Below, one piece after another: positions 34,548-43,209 of a DNA stretch of 64,000 nt; the first letter of the stretch is position 1; each line of letters begins with the position of its first letter. The notes beneath the pieces are model-generated. The model was not told the DNA's origin. It ran no database searches and saw nothing but the letters and a program-made list of their open reading frames with translations. A program made the translations under genes and the position numbers. Source of the stretch: Mycobacterium sp. 852002-50816_SCH5313054-b (GTDB taxonomy: Bacteria; Actinomycetota; Actinomycetes; Mycobacteriales; Mycobacteriaceae); the NCBI RefSeq assembly GCF_001667185.1, contig NZ_LZIC01000131.1, forward strand, positions 28,608 through 92,607, given 5' to 3'.

Positions 34548-35150
34548 TCACAGCAGGCCCGATTGCACGACATCACCGGCCAGCCCTGCCACCACCGGCA
34601 CGATGCCCAGGCACACGAACGCGGGCAGAAAGCAGAGACCGAGCGGTCCGGCGATCAGGACCCCGGCCCGCTCGGCGGCCGCCGTGGCGGCATGCGCGGC
34701 GTCCTGGCGGGATCGGTCGGCCAACTCGGCGACGCCGCGGGCCAGGGCCGAGCCGGAGGACGCCGAACGCCGCGCCAGTCGCAGCAGCGAATCGATGTGT
34801 GCGCCGGGCGCGCCGGCCGACTGATCCGCCGGAACCGACCATGCCACAGCGGGATCCGCGCCCAGCGCCAGCAGATCGGCGGCGCGTCGCAACACCCCGG
34901 CCAGCTGCGGTGGTGCCGACGGGGCAGTCGCCGCCGCGGCCGTCGACACCGCCATGCCGGCCTCCAGGCACACGGCCAACACATCGAGGGCGGCGGCAAC
35001 CGCCAGCGGATCGTGACCGTTTGGCGGCCCCGCCGAACCCGCCTGCCGCCGGCGATGGGGGCGCGGGAGTAGTCCCGCACGCGACCGTAGCACCGACGGG
35101 CCGGGGCCGACCCACAGCGCGGCGGCCAGCAGCGCCGCGGAAGTATTCAT
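34548..35150 (-). CDS. TadC-like pilus assembly membrane protein (Rv3657c type)
   Basis: 200 aa from ATG 35150; its ATG overlaps the TadB-like stop as ATGA. A T2SF-type domain: AVAAALDVLAVCLEAGM, then paired amphipathic helices (LLRLARRSASSGSALARGVAELA) and two C-terminal membrane helices (RAGVLIAGPLGLCFLPAF, CLGIVPVVAGLAGDV). Shorter than typical TadC because the N-terminal membrane part is reduced. With TadB it should form the inner-membrane platform around the TadA ATPase. Confidence 0.85.
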   Translation of the reverse strand: MNTSAALLAAALWVGPGPSVLRSRAGLLPRPHRRRQAGSAGPPNGHDPLAVAAALDVLAVCLEAGMAVSTAAAATAPSAPPQLAGVLRRAADLLALGADPAVAWSVPADQSAGAPGAHIDSLLRLARRSASSGSALARGVAELADRSRQDAAHAATAAAERAGVLIAGPLGLCFLPAFVCLGIVPVVAGLAGDVVQSGLL

Positions 35151-35944
35151 GTCCCGAGCCGGTCGGTAATGCGGTCCGACCACAACAGGCCGCCGCAGGT
35201 CAGGGTCGACCCGATGACCAGCAGCCAGCCGCCGGCGTGCCCGCCGAGCAAAAAGCTCAGCGGCCGAGCCCCGATCAGCTGGCCCAGCAGCACGCCGAGC
35301 ACCGGCAGGCCGGCCAGTATCGTCGCGGTGGCGCGCGCCCCGGCCATACTCGATGTCACTTGTGCCGAAAAGCGTTGCCGCTCCACGATATCGCGCTGCG
35401 CGGCGCGCATCAGCGTGGCTATCGCCAGCCCTTGGTCACTGGCCAGTTGCCAGCACACCGCTAGTCGATCCCACTGCGCGGGCAGGGTCGACGAGCGCGC
35501 CGCGGCGCGCAGCCCGGCCGTGACGTCGGCGCCCAACCTGGCCCGCGCCGCGACCGCGCGCAACGACGCGGCCACCGCCCCAACGCTTTCCCCGGCGGCG
35601 ACGTGGAACGCGCGCACCGGATGGGCGCCCACGCGCAACTCGCCGACCAGCACATCGAGGCCCGCTACCAGGGTCGCACCCTCTTGCGCGGCGCGCCGGG
35701 CCCGCCGGCGACGGCGGTAGCGCAGGCTCGAGGTCGCGCCCACCACCACGACCGCGAGGGCCGCCGTCGCAGGCAGCAGGACGGCGACGGCCAGAAAGGC
35801 GAACCCGGCGACGTACGGCACCTTGTTGTGGCCGGCGCGCCTGCGGCGAACGCGCGGCGGGCTCGCCACCCGGTGCCGCGGTGGCGGCGGAAGCGCCAGC
35901 AACGCGAGGGATAACAGCAGGGCGGCGATCGTCAGGGCATTCAT
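35147..35944 (-). CDS. TadB-like pilus assembly membrane protein (Rv3658c type)
   Basis: 265 aa from ATG 35944, overlapping the TadA stop as ATGA. An N-terminal membrane helix (LTIAALLLSLALLALPPPP), a basic loop, a second helix pair, then a T2SF domain with GLDVLVGELRVGAHPVRAF and ARATATILAGLPVLGVLLG, ending in a further helix. Standard platform protein of type II/IV/Tad machines. Co-translated with the ATPase. Confidence 0.88.
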   Translation of the reverse strand: MNALTIAALLLSLALLALPPPPRHRVASPPRVRRRRAGHNKVPYVAGFAFLAVAVLLPATAALAVVVVGATSSLRYRRRRRARRAAQEGATLVAGLDVLVGELRVGAHPVRAFHVAAGESVGAVAASLRAVAARARLGADVTAGLRAAARSSTLPAQWDRLAVCWQLASDQGLAIATLMRAAQRDIVERQRFSAQVTSSMAGARATATILAGLPVLGVLLGQLIGARPLSFLLGGHAGGWLLVIGSTLTCGGLLWSDRITDRLGT

Positions 35945-37104
35945 GTCGAGGTCCGGCTTCGCAGCAGGCGATGGAGATCACCCGCATCGTCGGTCAGGCC
36001 CCGGCCCGCGTGCCACACGGTGACCGCGCGGACCTGCCCGTCGACGGGGCGCAGCACGGCTATCTCGGCGAGCCGACGCCGGCCGGCCCGGTCCCGTGCG
36101 ACATGTAGCAGCACCTGAACCGCCGCGGCGAGCTGGCTGTGCAGTGCCGCCCGGCCGAGGCCGCCGAGCGCGCCCAGCGCCTCCAGGCGGGCGGGCACCT
36201 CGCCCGGACTGTTGGCATGCACGGTGCCCGCGCCGCCGTCGTGTCCGGTGTTCAGCGCCGCCAGCAGATCGACCACCTCGGCGCCCCTGACCTCGCCGAC
36301 CACGATGCGGTCGGGCCGCATCCGCAACGCCTGCCGGACGAGTTCACGCAGCGGAACCTCGCCGGCGCCTTCGACGTTGGCGCACCGCGCGACCAGCTTG
36401 ACCAGATGCGGATGCCGGGGCGCCAGCTCGGCGGCATCCTCGACGCACACGATCCGTTCGACAGGCGCCACGGCGCCCAGCATCGCCGCCAGCAAGGTCG
36501 TCTTGCCGGCCCCGGTGCCGCCGCACACGAGGAAGGCCAGCCGGGCGGCGATGATGTCGGCGATCAGCGCGCCGGCCCGCGTGTCGATCGCGCCCGCTGC
36601 GGTGAGGGCAGCCAAATCCTGTGTGGCCGGCCGCAATACGCGCAGCGACAGGCAGGTGCCGCCGGCCGCGATGGGCGGGAGCACCGCGTGCAGCCGCACC
36701 GCGAAATCCCCCGAACCGATGCCGGCCAGTTGGCCATCCACCCAGGGCTGCGCGTCGTCGAGACGCCGACCGGCAGCCAACGCCAGCCGCTGCGCCAACC
36801 GCCGCACCGCCGCCTCATCGGCGAATCGAATGTTGGTGCACCGCAATCCGTTTCCATCGTCCACCCACACCGTGTCGGGCGCGGTGACCAAGACGTCGGT
36901 GGTGCCGTCGGCGCACAACAACGGCTCGAGGATGCCGGCGCCGGTGAGCTCGGTTTCCAACACCCGGAGATTGGCGAGGACCTCGGTATCGCCGAGCATT
37001 CCACCGGACTCGGCGCGGATCGCGGCGGCCACCACGCCGGGACGCAGTGGGGCGGCTTCGGATGCCAGCCGCTCGCGCACCCGTTCGATCAGCGAGCCGC
37101 TCAC
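35941..37104 (-). CDS. TadA-like secretion/pilus assembly ATPase (Rv3659c type)
   Basis: 387 aa from GTG 37104 (VSGSLIERVRERL), overlapping the CpaE stop as GTGA. Type II/IV secretion ATPase: N-terminal domain to about residue 150, then Walker A VCGGTGAGKTTLLAAM near 200, Asp box VCVEDAAELAP, Walker B-like RPDRIVVGEVRGAE and His box GHDGGAGTVHANS. It powers pilin assembly from the cytoplasmic face. Corresponds to the helicase/secretion neighbourhood ATPase family. Confidence 0.94.
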   Translation of the reverse strand: MSGSLIERVRERLASEAAPLRPGVVAAAIRAESGGMLGDTEVLANLRVLETELTGAGILEPLLCADGTTDVLVTAPDTVWVDDGNGLRCTNIRFADEAAVRRLAQRLALAAGRRLDDAQPWVDGQLAGIGSGDFAVRLHAVLPPIAAGGTCLSLRVLRPATQDLAALTAAGAIDTRAGALIADIIAARLAFLVCGGTGAGKTTLLAAMLGAVAPVERIVCVEDAAELAPRHPHLVKLVARCANVEGAGEVPLRELVRQALRMRPDRIVVGEVRGAEVVDLLAALNTGHDGGAGTVHANSPGEVPARLEALGALGGLGRAALHSQLAAAVQVLLHVARDRAGRRRLAEIAVLRPVDGQVRAVTVWHAGRGLTDDAGDLHRLLRSRTST

Positions 37105-38201
37105 GCCGCCCTGCCGTTCCGCGCCGAACCGGCCGACGGCAGTACGGCCAGCACCCGGCGGGCCGCCACCATGAGCGGACAGCGCCGTCCCAGCCGCAGG
37201 CCACCGTGTTCCAGCTGCCGGGTGAGTTGCGGCTGAGCTTTGACGGACGCGACGAGCGGCAGGCCGGCGATCTCGGCGACCTCGGTGGCCCGCAGACCCC
37301 CGGGCGACGGGCCGCGCACGACCAGCCCGAGATTCGGATTGGCCGCGGCCAGCACGGGGGCCATGGCCGCGGTCGCCGCGCACGCCCGCACGTCGCAGCG
37401 GCTGACCACCACGACGAGATCGGCGGCGTCCAGCGCGGCTTGCGTCGCATCGGTGAGACGGCGCGGAAGGTCGCAGACGACGGCGACGCCACCGCGGCGC
37501 CCGGCATCGACCACGGCGTCCACCGGCGCGCCGCCCAGCTCGAAGCCGTGGCGCGTGCCGGACAGCAAGCTGATCCCGCGGTGTCGCGGCAGCGCGTCGC
37601 GCACCGCCGACCAGTTCAGCCGGCCGCCCTCCAACGCCAGATCGGGCCACCGTAGGCCGGGCGCGCTCTCGCCGCCCACCAGCAAATCGATGCCGCCGCC
37701 CCACGGGTCGAGGTCCACCAGGAGCGCGTCGCCGGCGGCTTGCGCCACGGCGACCGCGAAACAAGACGCGCCGGCCCCGCCGCAACCCCCGACCACGGCG
37801 ACGACCTCGCCGCGCGGCCCGTCATCGCGCGCCGATTCACCGGCCTCGGCGAGCTCGCGGATCAATTCGCGCTCTTGCTCGGGCAGCGCCAGGACGCGTT
37901 GGGCGCCGATGGCGACGGCCGCTGCCCATGTCGCCGTCGCGGGGTGCGCGAGGGCCACGACGCTGACGTGGGCGCGCCGCGGCAGCGCCAGCTGCTCGCA
38001 TCGCTCCGCGGCCGCCTCGTCCAGCACCACCGCCGCGGCCGCCGACCACGTCTTGCGGCTCAGCGCGGAGGCGCCGGCATGAACCACCCGAACGCCGACG
38101 GCCGCGGCCACCCGGTCCGTCTCGTCGCGCAGTTTCGGATCGGTCACCATCGCCAACACGGCCGAGGACCCCGCCGTTTTGGTCCCCGTGGCGCTGGTCA
38201 T
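37101..38201 (-). CDS. CpaE-like MinD/ParA family protein (Rv3660c type)
   Basis: 366 aa from ATG 38201 (MTSATGTKTAGSS), with GGGTGGG upstream. An N-terminal receiver-like region (to about 130) is followed by a MinD/ParA fold: VAVVGGCGGAGASCFAVAVA in place of a normal Walker A (no Lys after the Gly-Ala, so a deviant and perhaps inactive P-loop), LLVDLDPWGGGIDLLVG, and ADLVVVVSRCDVRA. CpaE-type proteins place Tad pili at specific cell sites. First gene of the Tad operon; everything through Rv3654c follows with overlaps or gaps under 20 bp. Confidence 0.9.
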   Translation of the reverse strand: MTSATGTKTAGSSAVLAMVTDPKLRDETDRVAAAVGVRVVHAGASALSRKTWSAAAAVVLDEAAAERCEQLALPRRAHVSVVALAHPATATWAAAVAIGAQRVLALPEQERELIRELAEAGESARDDGPRGEVVAVVGGCGGAGASCFAVAVAQAAGDALLVDLDPWGGGIDLLVGGESAPGLRWPDLALEGGRLNWSAVRDALPRHRGISLLSGTRHGFELGGAPVDAVVDAGRRGGVAVVCDLPRRLTDATQAALDAADLVVVVSRCDVRACAATAAMAPVLAAANPNLGLVVRGPSPGGLRATEVAEIAGLPLVASVKAQPQLTRQLEHGGLRLGRRCPLMVAARRVLAVLPSAGSARNGRAA

Positions 38202-38287
38202 CCACCCACCCTGCGGGCCCGTGACCTTGGCACACCAGTCCCAAAGCCGGATTTGTGGATAGAGACGCCAGTGTGTACAAACGCCTG

Positions 38288-38595
38288 GCCGCCGAGCGCG
38301 TCGGCGGGTTCGAAGACGCGATTCCCGCAACGCGCGATGGTGGGCGGTACGAAGCCCGACCGGGCCGGAAAACTTACCCCAGAAAAGGGACGACCCCCGC
38401 CAGGGGGGGAGGAGGCGAGGGTCGTCGTGTATCAGCCCCGGGGGGTCGGGCTGATGCACCCTCGGCTCAGGCCGAGTAATGCTTACTATACACACGACAG
38501 TCCGCACTAACGCAAGTAGTTGTTCTGGCGAAAGGTGCGTTGAGCCGCAAAAATACCGACGGTATGTTATTCGGGGCGCGATGAGCGGCTGTTTT
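38288..38595 (+). ncRNA. Probable Ms1/MTS2823-type small RNA
   Basis: This 440-bp gap between the CpaE-like and HAD genes matches the locus of the abundant MTS2823 (ncRv13661) RNA of tuberculosis and Ms1 of smegmatis, about 300 nt, which binds core RNA polymerase. TTGTGG (38253) - 17 nt - TACAAA (38276) is a plausible promoter giving a 5' end near 38288. Inside are two adjacent hairpins with perfect 8-bp arms (GACGACCC/GGGTCGTC at 38389/38419; ATCAGCCC/GGGCTGAT at 38431/38448). At the end, AGCCGC pairs with GCGGCT just before TTTT (38592-38595). Ends are approximate; identity rests on synteny plus structure. Confidence 0.65.
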
Positions 38596-38630
38596 CGGCC
38601 TAACTGCGCGGCGCCGCCGGACGCCCGACC

Positions 38631-38636
38631 TATGCT
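38631..38636 (+). promoter_or_regulatory. Candidate -10 element for leaderless HAD phosphatase mRNA
   Basis: TATGCT ends 6 nt before GTG 38643, so transcription should start at the G of the start codon. No RBS is present. The -35 position is GC-rich and poor. Confidence 0.5.
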
Positions 38637-38642
38637 GGGTCG

Positions 38643-39557
38643 GTGACCGTATTCGACTCGGCCGCACGGCAGCAAACCCCACTGGAAACAGCTGCAACTA
38701 CCGGTCCCCGCGCTCGTACCGCCGCCTTCTTCGACCTCGACAAGACCATCATCGCCAAGTCCAGCACGCTGGCTTTCAGCAAACCCTTTTTCAACCAGGG
38801 ACTGCTCAACCGCCGCGCCGTGCTCAAGTCCAGCTACGCCCAGTTCATCTACCTGCTCTCCGGTGCTGATCATGACCAGATGGACCGGATGCGCCTGCAC
38901 ATGACGAACATGTGCACCGGTTGGGACGTGGAACAGGTCAAGTCGATCGTCAACGAAACGCTGCACGACATCGTGACCCCGCTGGTGTTCGCCGAAGCCG
39001 CGGACCTCATCGCCGCCCACAAGCTGTGCGGCCGCGACGTCGTCGTGGTCTCGGCGTCCGGCGAGGAAATCGTGGCGCCCATCGCCCGGGCGCTCGGCGC
39101 CACGCACGCGATGGCGACCCGGATGGTCGTCGACGACGGCAAGTACACCGGCGAGATCGCGTTCTACTGCTACGGCGAAGGCAAGGTGCAAGCGATCCGC
39201 GAGCTGGCCGCGCGCGAGGGCTATCCCCTCGAACACTGCTACGCCTACTCCGACTCGATCACCGATCTGCCGATGCTCGAGACCGTCGGCCACCCGAGTG
39301 TGGTCAATCCGGACCGCGGTTTGCGCAAGGAAGCGGTCGAGCGGGGCTGGCCCGTGTTGATGTTTTCCCGCCCGGTGTCCCTGCGTGACCGGCTCCCGGC
39401 GCCGTCGGGCGCCGCGATCGCGACCACGGCCGCGGTGGGCGTCACGGCGCTCGCCGCCGGCGCGGTCACCTACTCGTTGCTGCGCCGCTTCGCCTTTAGG
39501 CGCGGCAGCAAACATGCCATTCGCGCAATACATTTTTGCTTCGCATTTAGGCCTTGA
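38643..39557 (+). CDS. HAD-IB family hydrolase, SerB-like (Rv3661 type)
   Basis: 304 aa from GTG 38643. Motif I FFDLDKTII near residue 32, motif II VVVSASGEE near 140, motif IV YAYSDSITDLPML near 205, all of the phosphoserine phosphatase-like HAD-IB type. A hydrophobic segment near the C-terminus (AIATTAAVGVTALAAGAV) may anchor it to the membrane. The C-terminus runs about 18 residues beyond the RRFAF where the tuberculosis protein ends, into lower-GC sequence. Substrate unknown; proposed phosphomonoesters only by family. Confidence 0.9.
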   Translation: MTVFDSAARQQTPLETAATTGPRARTAAFFDLDKTIIAKSSTLAFSKPFFNQGLLNRRAVLKSSYAQFIYLLSGADHDQMDRMRLHMTNMCTGWDVEQVKSIVNETLHDIVTPLVFAEAADLIAAHKLCGRDVVVVSASGEEIVAPIARALGATHAMATRMVVDDGKYTGEIAFYCYGEGKVQAIRELAAREGYPLEHCYAYSDSITDLPMLETVGHPSVVNPDRGLRKEAVERGWPVLMFSRPVSLRDRLPAPSGAAIATTAAVGVTALAAGAVTYSLLRRFAFRRGSKHAIRAIHFCFAFRP

Positions 39558-39929
39558 TGTGGTTCGGGTCTAGTAGTACAAAGGAACCACGGAAGCCCGG
39601 TGAGGCCTAGGTCGATCCGGAAGAGAAGGATCGTTCTCCCGAGTCGGGCGCCCAGCATGGAACCCGGCACCCACGCGGAGTCATAGCCGCGATAATGGCA
39701 GAAGTGTTGCGGGCCTGCGTAATTGCGAAAAGTGGATGGTATCGACGGCCCTTTGGGTGGGGCAGCAACCGGAAGCGTCGCAAGATCGCCGAGGCCAACC
39801 CACGTAACCCAGAAATGCACGCTTGGTAACCGAGTTCCGTGCTAGCGGGCGGCGGACCGAATATTTCGGGACGTCGCCCGCTTTACATTTGTGAAACAAA
39901 TTCACTCGCGCCGCCACGAGGCCCGTCGG
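39558..39929. other. Convergent spacer with two hairpins
   Basis: 372 bp of lower-GC sequence between converging genes. CGATCC/GGATCG (39614-39634) forms a small hairpin shortly after the HAD stop. AGCGGGCG/CGCCCGCT (39844-39851/39875-39882) encloses a second small palindrome CCGAA-TAT-TTCGG and runs into TTTA, a possible terminator on the plus strand. No convincing gene. Confidence 0.4.
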
Positions 39930-40700
39930 CTACCTATTCGCAAGTGACTCGGCGATCGACAAAGCCTCCTGCGCACCGGCTTGCAGCGCCCGGCAACACA
40001 GCACCACCCAGGCGCCCACGCCGCCCGGCGTGCCGTCGGCGAATCCCTCCGCGGCATCGCGATAGTCGGCGGGCTGCCGCATCCAACTCACCTCGGGCAC
40101 ACCCAATCCGTGTGGGTCCAGCCCGCTGGCGATCGTCACCAGCCGCGACACCGCGCGGGCGACGACGCCGTCCGCGCTGCCAAATGGCCTGAGCGTCAGC
40201 AACTCCCCGTGCGCGACCGCGGCCACCACCGGCGCCGGCGCCGACGTGCGGCCCGTCACCAACTCCCCCAGCAACTCCAGCCGCGGCCCAACCTCGGCGT
40301 CGGCCCGCGGACGGCCCAGCCGATCGTCATCGACCTGGTCGGCCGCCGCGAGCACGTGCAGACGCGCCAGGGCCTGCAACGGTGCCCGTTGCCATATTCC
40401 GATCAGGGGCCCTCCCCCGCCCTCGAGCTCCTGAGCCACCCGCAGTGCCCCGCCGAAAACCGGGTCGCTGACCCCGTTATGCGGCAAGTCGGCCTCGACG
40501 AGGTCGTCCAGCCGCACGGGACCGCCGTCGAGCACCGACGAGGCGCGCGCCGCCCGCAGCGCCGCTTCGGCGGCGGTCACCGGCCACCGCCGCAGGTTGG
40601 CCGGATGGCGGTGGGCGCGACCCAGCGCGTCGCGGGCCCGGTCGCTGGCCTCGGCGACACCGGGGAGTTCCAGCAGCGGGGCCAGCGGGTCAGACGTCAT
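39930..40700 (-). CDS. Fic-fold-like protein with degenerate catalytic motif (Rv3662c type)
   Basis: 256 aa. N-terminal ASSVLDGG resembles the S/TxxxE-G inhibitory helix of Fic proteins (Asp in place of Glu). LRPFGSADGVVARAVSRLV near residue 170 sits where Fic enzymes have HPFxxGNGRxxR; the catalytic His is Arg and the GNGR turn is lost. If the resemblance is real, it is a pseudo-AMPylase or a protein that kept the fold for another use. NCBI-style names for the family are only hypothetical/oxidoreductase. It lies 11 bp downstream of dppD on the same strand, so it may be co-transcribed with the dipeptide transporter. Confidence 0.75.
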   Translation of the reverse strand: MTSDPLAPLLELPGVAEASDRARDALGRAHRHPANLRRWPVTAAEAALRAARASSVLDGGPVRLDDLVEADLPHNGVSDPVFGGALRVAQELEGGGGPLIGIWQRAPLQALARLHVLAAADQVDDDRLGRPRADAEVGPRLELLGELVTGRTSAPAPVVAAVAHGELLTLRPFGSADGVVARAVSRLVTIASGLDPHGLGVPEVSWMRQPADYRDAAEGFADGTPGGVGAWVVLCCRALQAGAQEALSIAESLANR

Positions 40701-40711
40701 TGCTTGCCAAC

Positions 40712-42337
40712 CTATCGGGGCGGCGACGACGGCCTGGGAATGGCCTCCAGCAATCGGCGCGTGTACTCGTGGCCGGGCCGGGTGAACAGCTCCTCGGTGG
40801 GCGCCTGTTCCACCACCCGGCCGGCGCGCATCACCAGGACGTCGTCGGCGATCTGCCGGATCACCGCCAGGTCATGACTGATGAACAGGTAGGTCAGACC
40901 CAGTTCGGCCTGCAGGTCGGCCAGCAGGTCCAGTATCTGCGCCTGCACCAGCACGTCGAGCGCCGAGACGGCCTCGTCGCACACCAGGACGTCGGGCCGC
41001 AACGCAAGCGCCCGAGCGATCGCGACCCGTTGCCGTTGCCCGCCCGAGAGTTCGCGCGGCAGCCGCCCCAGCGCCGAGGACGGCAGCGCCACGTGGTCGA
41101 CGAGCTCGCGCACGGCGCGCTCGCGCTGCTTGCGGTCGCCAACCCGATGGATCCGCAACGGCTCCTCGACGGCCCGGAAAACCGAATACCTGGGATCCAA
41201 ACTGCTGTAAGGGTTCTGGAACACCGGCTGCACCCGCCGCCGAAACGCCAGCGCCTTCTCCCGGTCCAGCGAGTCGTTGATGGGGGCCCCATCAAAGACC
41301 ACCGTGCCTGAGGTGGGTGACAGCAGGCCCAACACCATCCGCGCCAGGGTCGATTTTCCCGACCCCGACTCTCCCGCGATCGCCAACGTGCTCGCCCGGC
41401 GCAGCCGAAACGACACGGCGTCGACGGCACGGAATTCGGCGCGACGCCACGGTACCCCGCGCGACTCGCGGTAGACCTTGGTCAGCCCGGAGGCGACGAG
41501 AATGTCGTCGGACGGCGCGTCTGGGGTGCCCGCCCGGGGCCGGGACGGACCCGGCGTCAGCGACGGGGCGGCGGCCACCAGTCGTTGGGTGTATTCGTGT
41601 TGCGGCTGTCGCAGAATAGCTTGCGCCGCACCCGATTCCACCACCCGCCCGCGGTGGACGACGATCAGGGACTCCGCCCGTTCGGCGGCCAACGCCAGGT
41701 CGTGAGTGATCAGCAGCAGCGCCGTTCCGAGTTCGGCCGTGAGCCCCTGCAGATGGTCCAGCACCTGCCGTTGCACGGTGACGTCGAGTGCGGAGGTCGG
41801 CTCGTCGGCGATGAGCAGCTTCGGCCGCGCGGCCAGGCCGATGGCGATCAGCGCGCGTTGGCACATGCCGCCCGAAAGCTGATGGGGATACCGGGCCGCC
41901 TGCTGGACCGGGTCCGGCATGCCCGCCTCGGCGAGCAGCTCGAGCGCGCGTCGTCGCGCGTCGCGGGTATCGGTGTTGGCCCGCAACGCTTCCCGGACCT
42001 GAAACCCGACCTTCCAAACCGGGTTGAGGTTGGTCATCGGGTCCTGGGGGACGTAGCCGATGGCGCGCCCCCTGATCGACCGCAGCAGCCGGCGGTCAGC
42101 GCCGGCGATGTCGCGCCCGTCGAAAACGATGCGCCCGGCGGAAATTCGCCCGCCGGGCGGCAGCAGCCCGAGGACCGCTGCGGCCGTCGTCGATTTTCCC
42201 GATCCCGATTCGCCGACCACCGCCACGGTCTGGCCGCGCCGCACCGTCAGGTCCACTCCGCACACGACGGGCGGATGAGCACCGAACCTGACTTCCAGGC
42301 CCTCGACCGACAGCAGCGGCGCCTCCTGGGTGCTCAT
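40712..42337 (-). CDS. dppD: Dipeptide ABC transporter ATPase, fused DppD-DppF
   Basis: 541 aa, two complete ABC domains in one chain. N-terminal half: Walker A GESGSGKST near 40, signature LSGGM, Walker B LLIADEP. C-terminal half: Walker A GESGSGKST near 320, signature LSGGQRQR, Walker B VLVCDEA. Oligopeptide-type C-terminal extensions (HEYTQRLVAAAP, HEYTRRLLEAIP) follow each half. Its ATG overlaps the dppC stop (ATGA). In tuberculosis this importer also brings in haem via PPE/albumin-linked routes; peptide uptake is the family role. Confidence 0.95.
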   Translation of the reverse strand: MSTQEAPLLSVEGLEVRFGAHPPVVCGVDLTVRRGQTVAVVGESGSGKSTTAAAVLGLLPPGGRISAGRIVFDGRDIAGADRRLLRSIRGRAIGYVPQDPMTNLNPVWKVGFQVREALRANTDTRDARRRALELLAEAGMPDPVQQAARYPHQLSGGMCQRALIAIGLAARPKLLIADEPTSALDVTVQRQVLDHLQGLTAELGTALLLITHDLALAAERAESLIVVHRGRVVESGAAQAILRQPQHEYTQRLVAAAPSLTPGPSRPRAGTPDAPSDDILVASGLTKVYRESRGVPWRRAEFRAVDAVSFRLRRASTLAIAGESGSGKSTLARMVLGLLSPTSGTVVFDGAPINDSLDREKALAFRRRVQPVFQNPYSSLDPRYSVFRAVEEPLRIHRVGDRKQRERAVRELVDHVALPSSALGRLPRELSGGQRQRVAIARALALRPDVLVCDEAVSALDVLVQAQILDLLADLQAELGLTYLFISHDLAVIRQIADDVLVMRAGRVVEQAPTEELFTRPGHEYTRRLLEAIPRPSSPPR

Positions 42338-43209
42338 GCGCGCCGTGCCCGCGAGCCGGGGTCCAGGGCGTCGCGCAGGGCGTCACCCATCATCATGAAC
42401 GCGAGCACCGTAACCGCCAGCGCGCCGGCCGGATAGAACAGGATGGGCGAGCCCGACCGCAGCCGGCTCTGCGCCAGGTTGATATCGCCGCCCCAGGACA
42501 CCACCGATGCCGGCAGGCCGACGCCGAGGTAGGACAGCGACGCCTCGGTGACGATGAACACGCCGAAGGCCAGGGTGCACACCGCGAACACGGGGCCCAG
42601 TGCGTTGGGCAGCACATGGCGAGCCAGGTTCTGGAAGTTGTTCAGCCCCAGGGCTTTCGCCGCGACCACGTAATCGCTGGCACGCACCTCGAGCACTGCA
42701 CCGCGGGTTACCCTGGCCACCTGCGGCCAGCCGAACAGCGCGAGGATGGCGACCACCGTCCACACCCGGCGGTGGTGCATGACGCCCATGATCACGATGG
42801 CCGCCAGCAGCAGGGGCAGGCCAAAAAACACGTCGGTGATGCGCGAGACCACGGCGTCGATCCAGCCCCCGTAGAAGCCGGCCAGCGCACCCAGCGCGCC
42901 TCCGACGACGAACACGAGCAGGGTGGCCCCGAGCCCGACGGTCAGCGAGGCCCGCGCTCCGTACACGGTTCGCGCGTAGATGTCATGGCCTTGCAGATCG
43001 GTGCCAAACCAGTGCGCGGCCGACGGCCGAAGCAGGCTCTGGCTCGGATCGGCGTAGCTGGGATCGATGCCGGTGAACAACGCGGGGAACAACGCGACGA
43101 CCACGATCAGCGCGATCAGCGCCGCGGCGACGACGAACTTCGGACGCCGGCGCAGCGCGCGCCAGGTGTCGCGCCAGAATCCGTGGCGCACTGCGATGCG
43201 CTCAGCCAT
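42334..43209 (-). CDS. dppC: Dipeptide ABC transporter permease
   Basis: 291 aa. An N-terminal helix (FVVAAALIALIVVVALFPAL), the OppC-type extracytoplasmic loop with HWFGTDLQGHDIYAR, then the BPD permease core with EAA loop RASDYVVAAKALGLNNFQN. Six helices overall. It overlaps dppB by 8 bp and dppD by 4 bp. Confidence 0.95.
   Translation of the reverse strand: MAERIAVRHGFWRDTWRALRRRPKFVVAAALIALIVVVALFPALFTGIDPSYADPSQSLLRPSAAHWFGTDLQGHDIYARTVYGARASLTVGLGATLLVFVVGGALGALAGFYGGWIDAVVSRITDVFFGLPLLLAAIVIMGVMHHRRVWTVVAILALFGWPQVARVTRGAVLEVRASDYVVAAKALGLNNFQNLARHVLPNALGPVFAVCTLAFGVFIVTEASLSYLGVGLPASVVSWGGDINLAQSRLRSGSPILFYPAGALAVTVLAFMMMGDALRDALDPGSRARRA

Noticed and set aside
38255..38510. Short open frames in the CpaE/HAD intergenic region
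   Set aside because: They lie over strong hairpins and a syntenic small-RNA locus, with no RBS or conserved protein features.
39470..39820. 116-codon minus-strand frame after the HAD gene
   Set aside because: It overlaps the HAD 3' end, has no RBS, and its composition is not mycobacterial; hairpins explain the region better.
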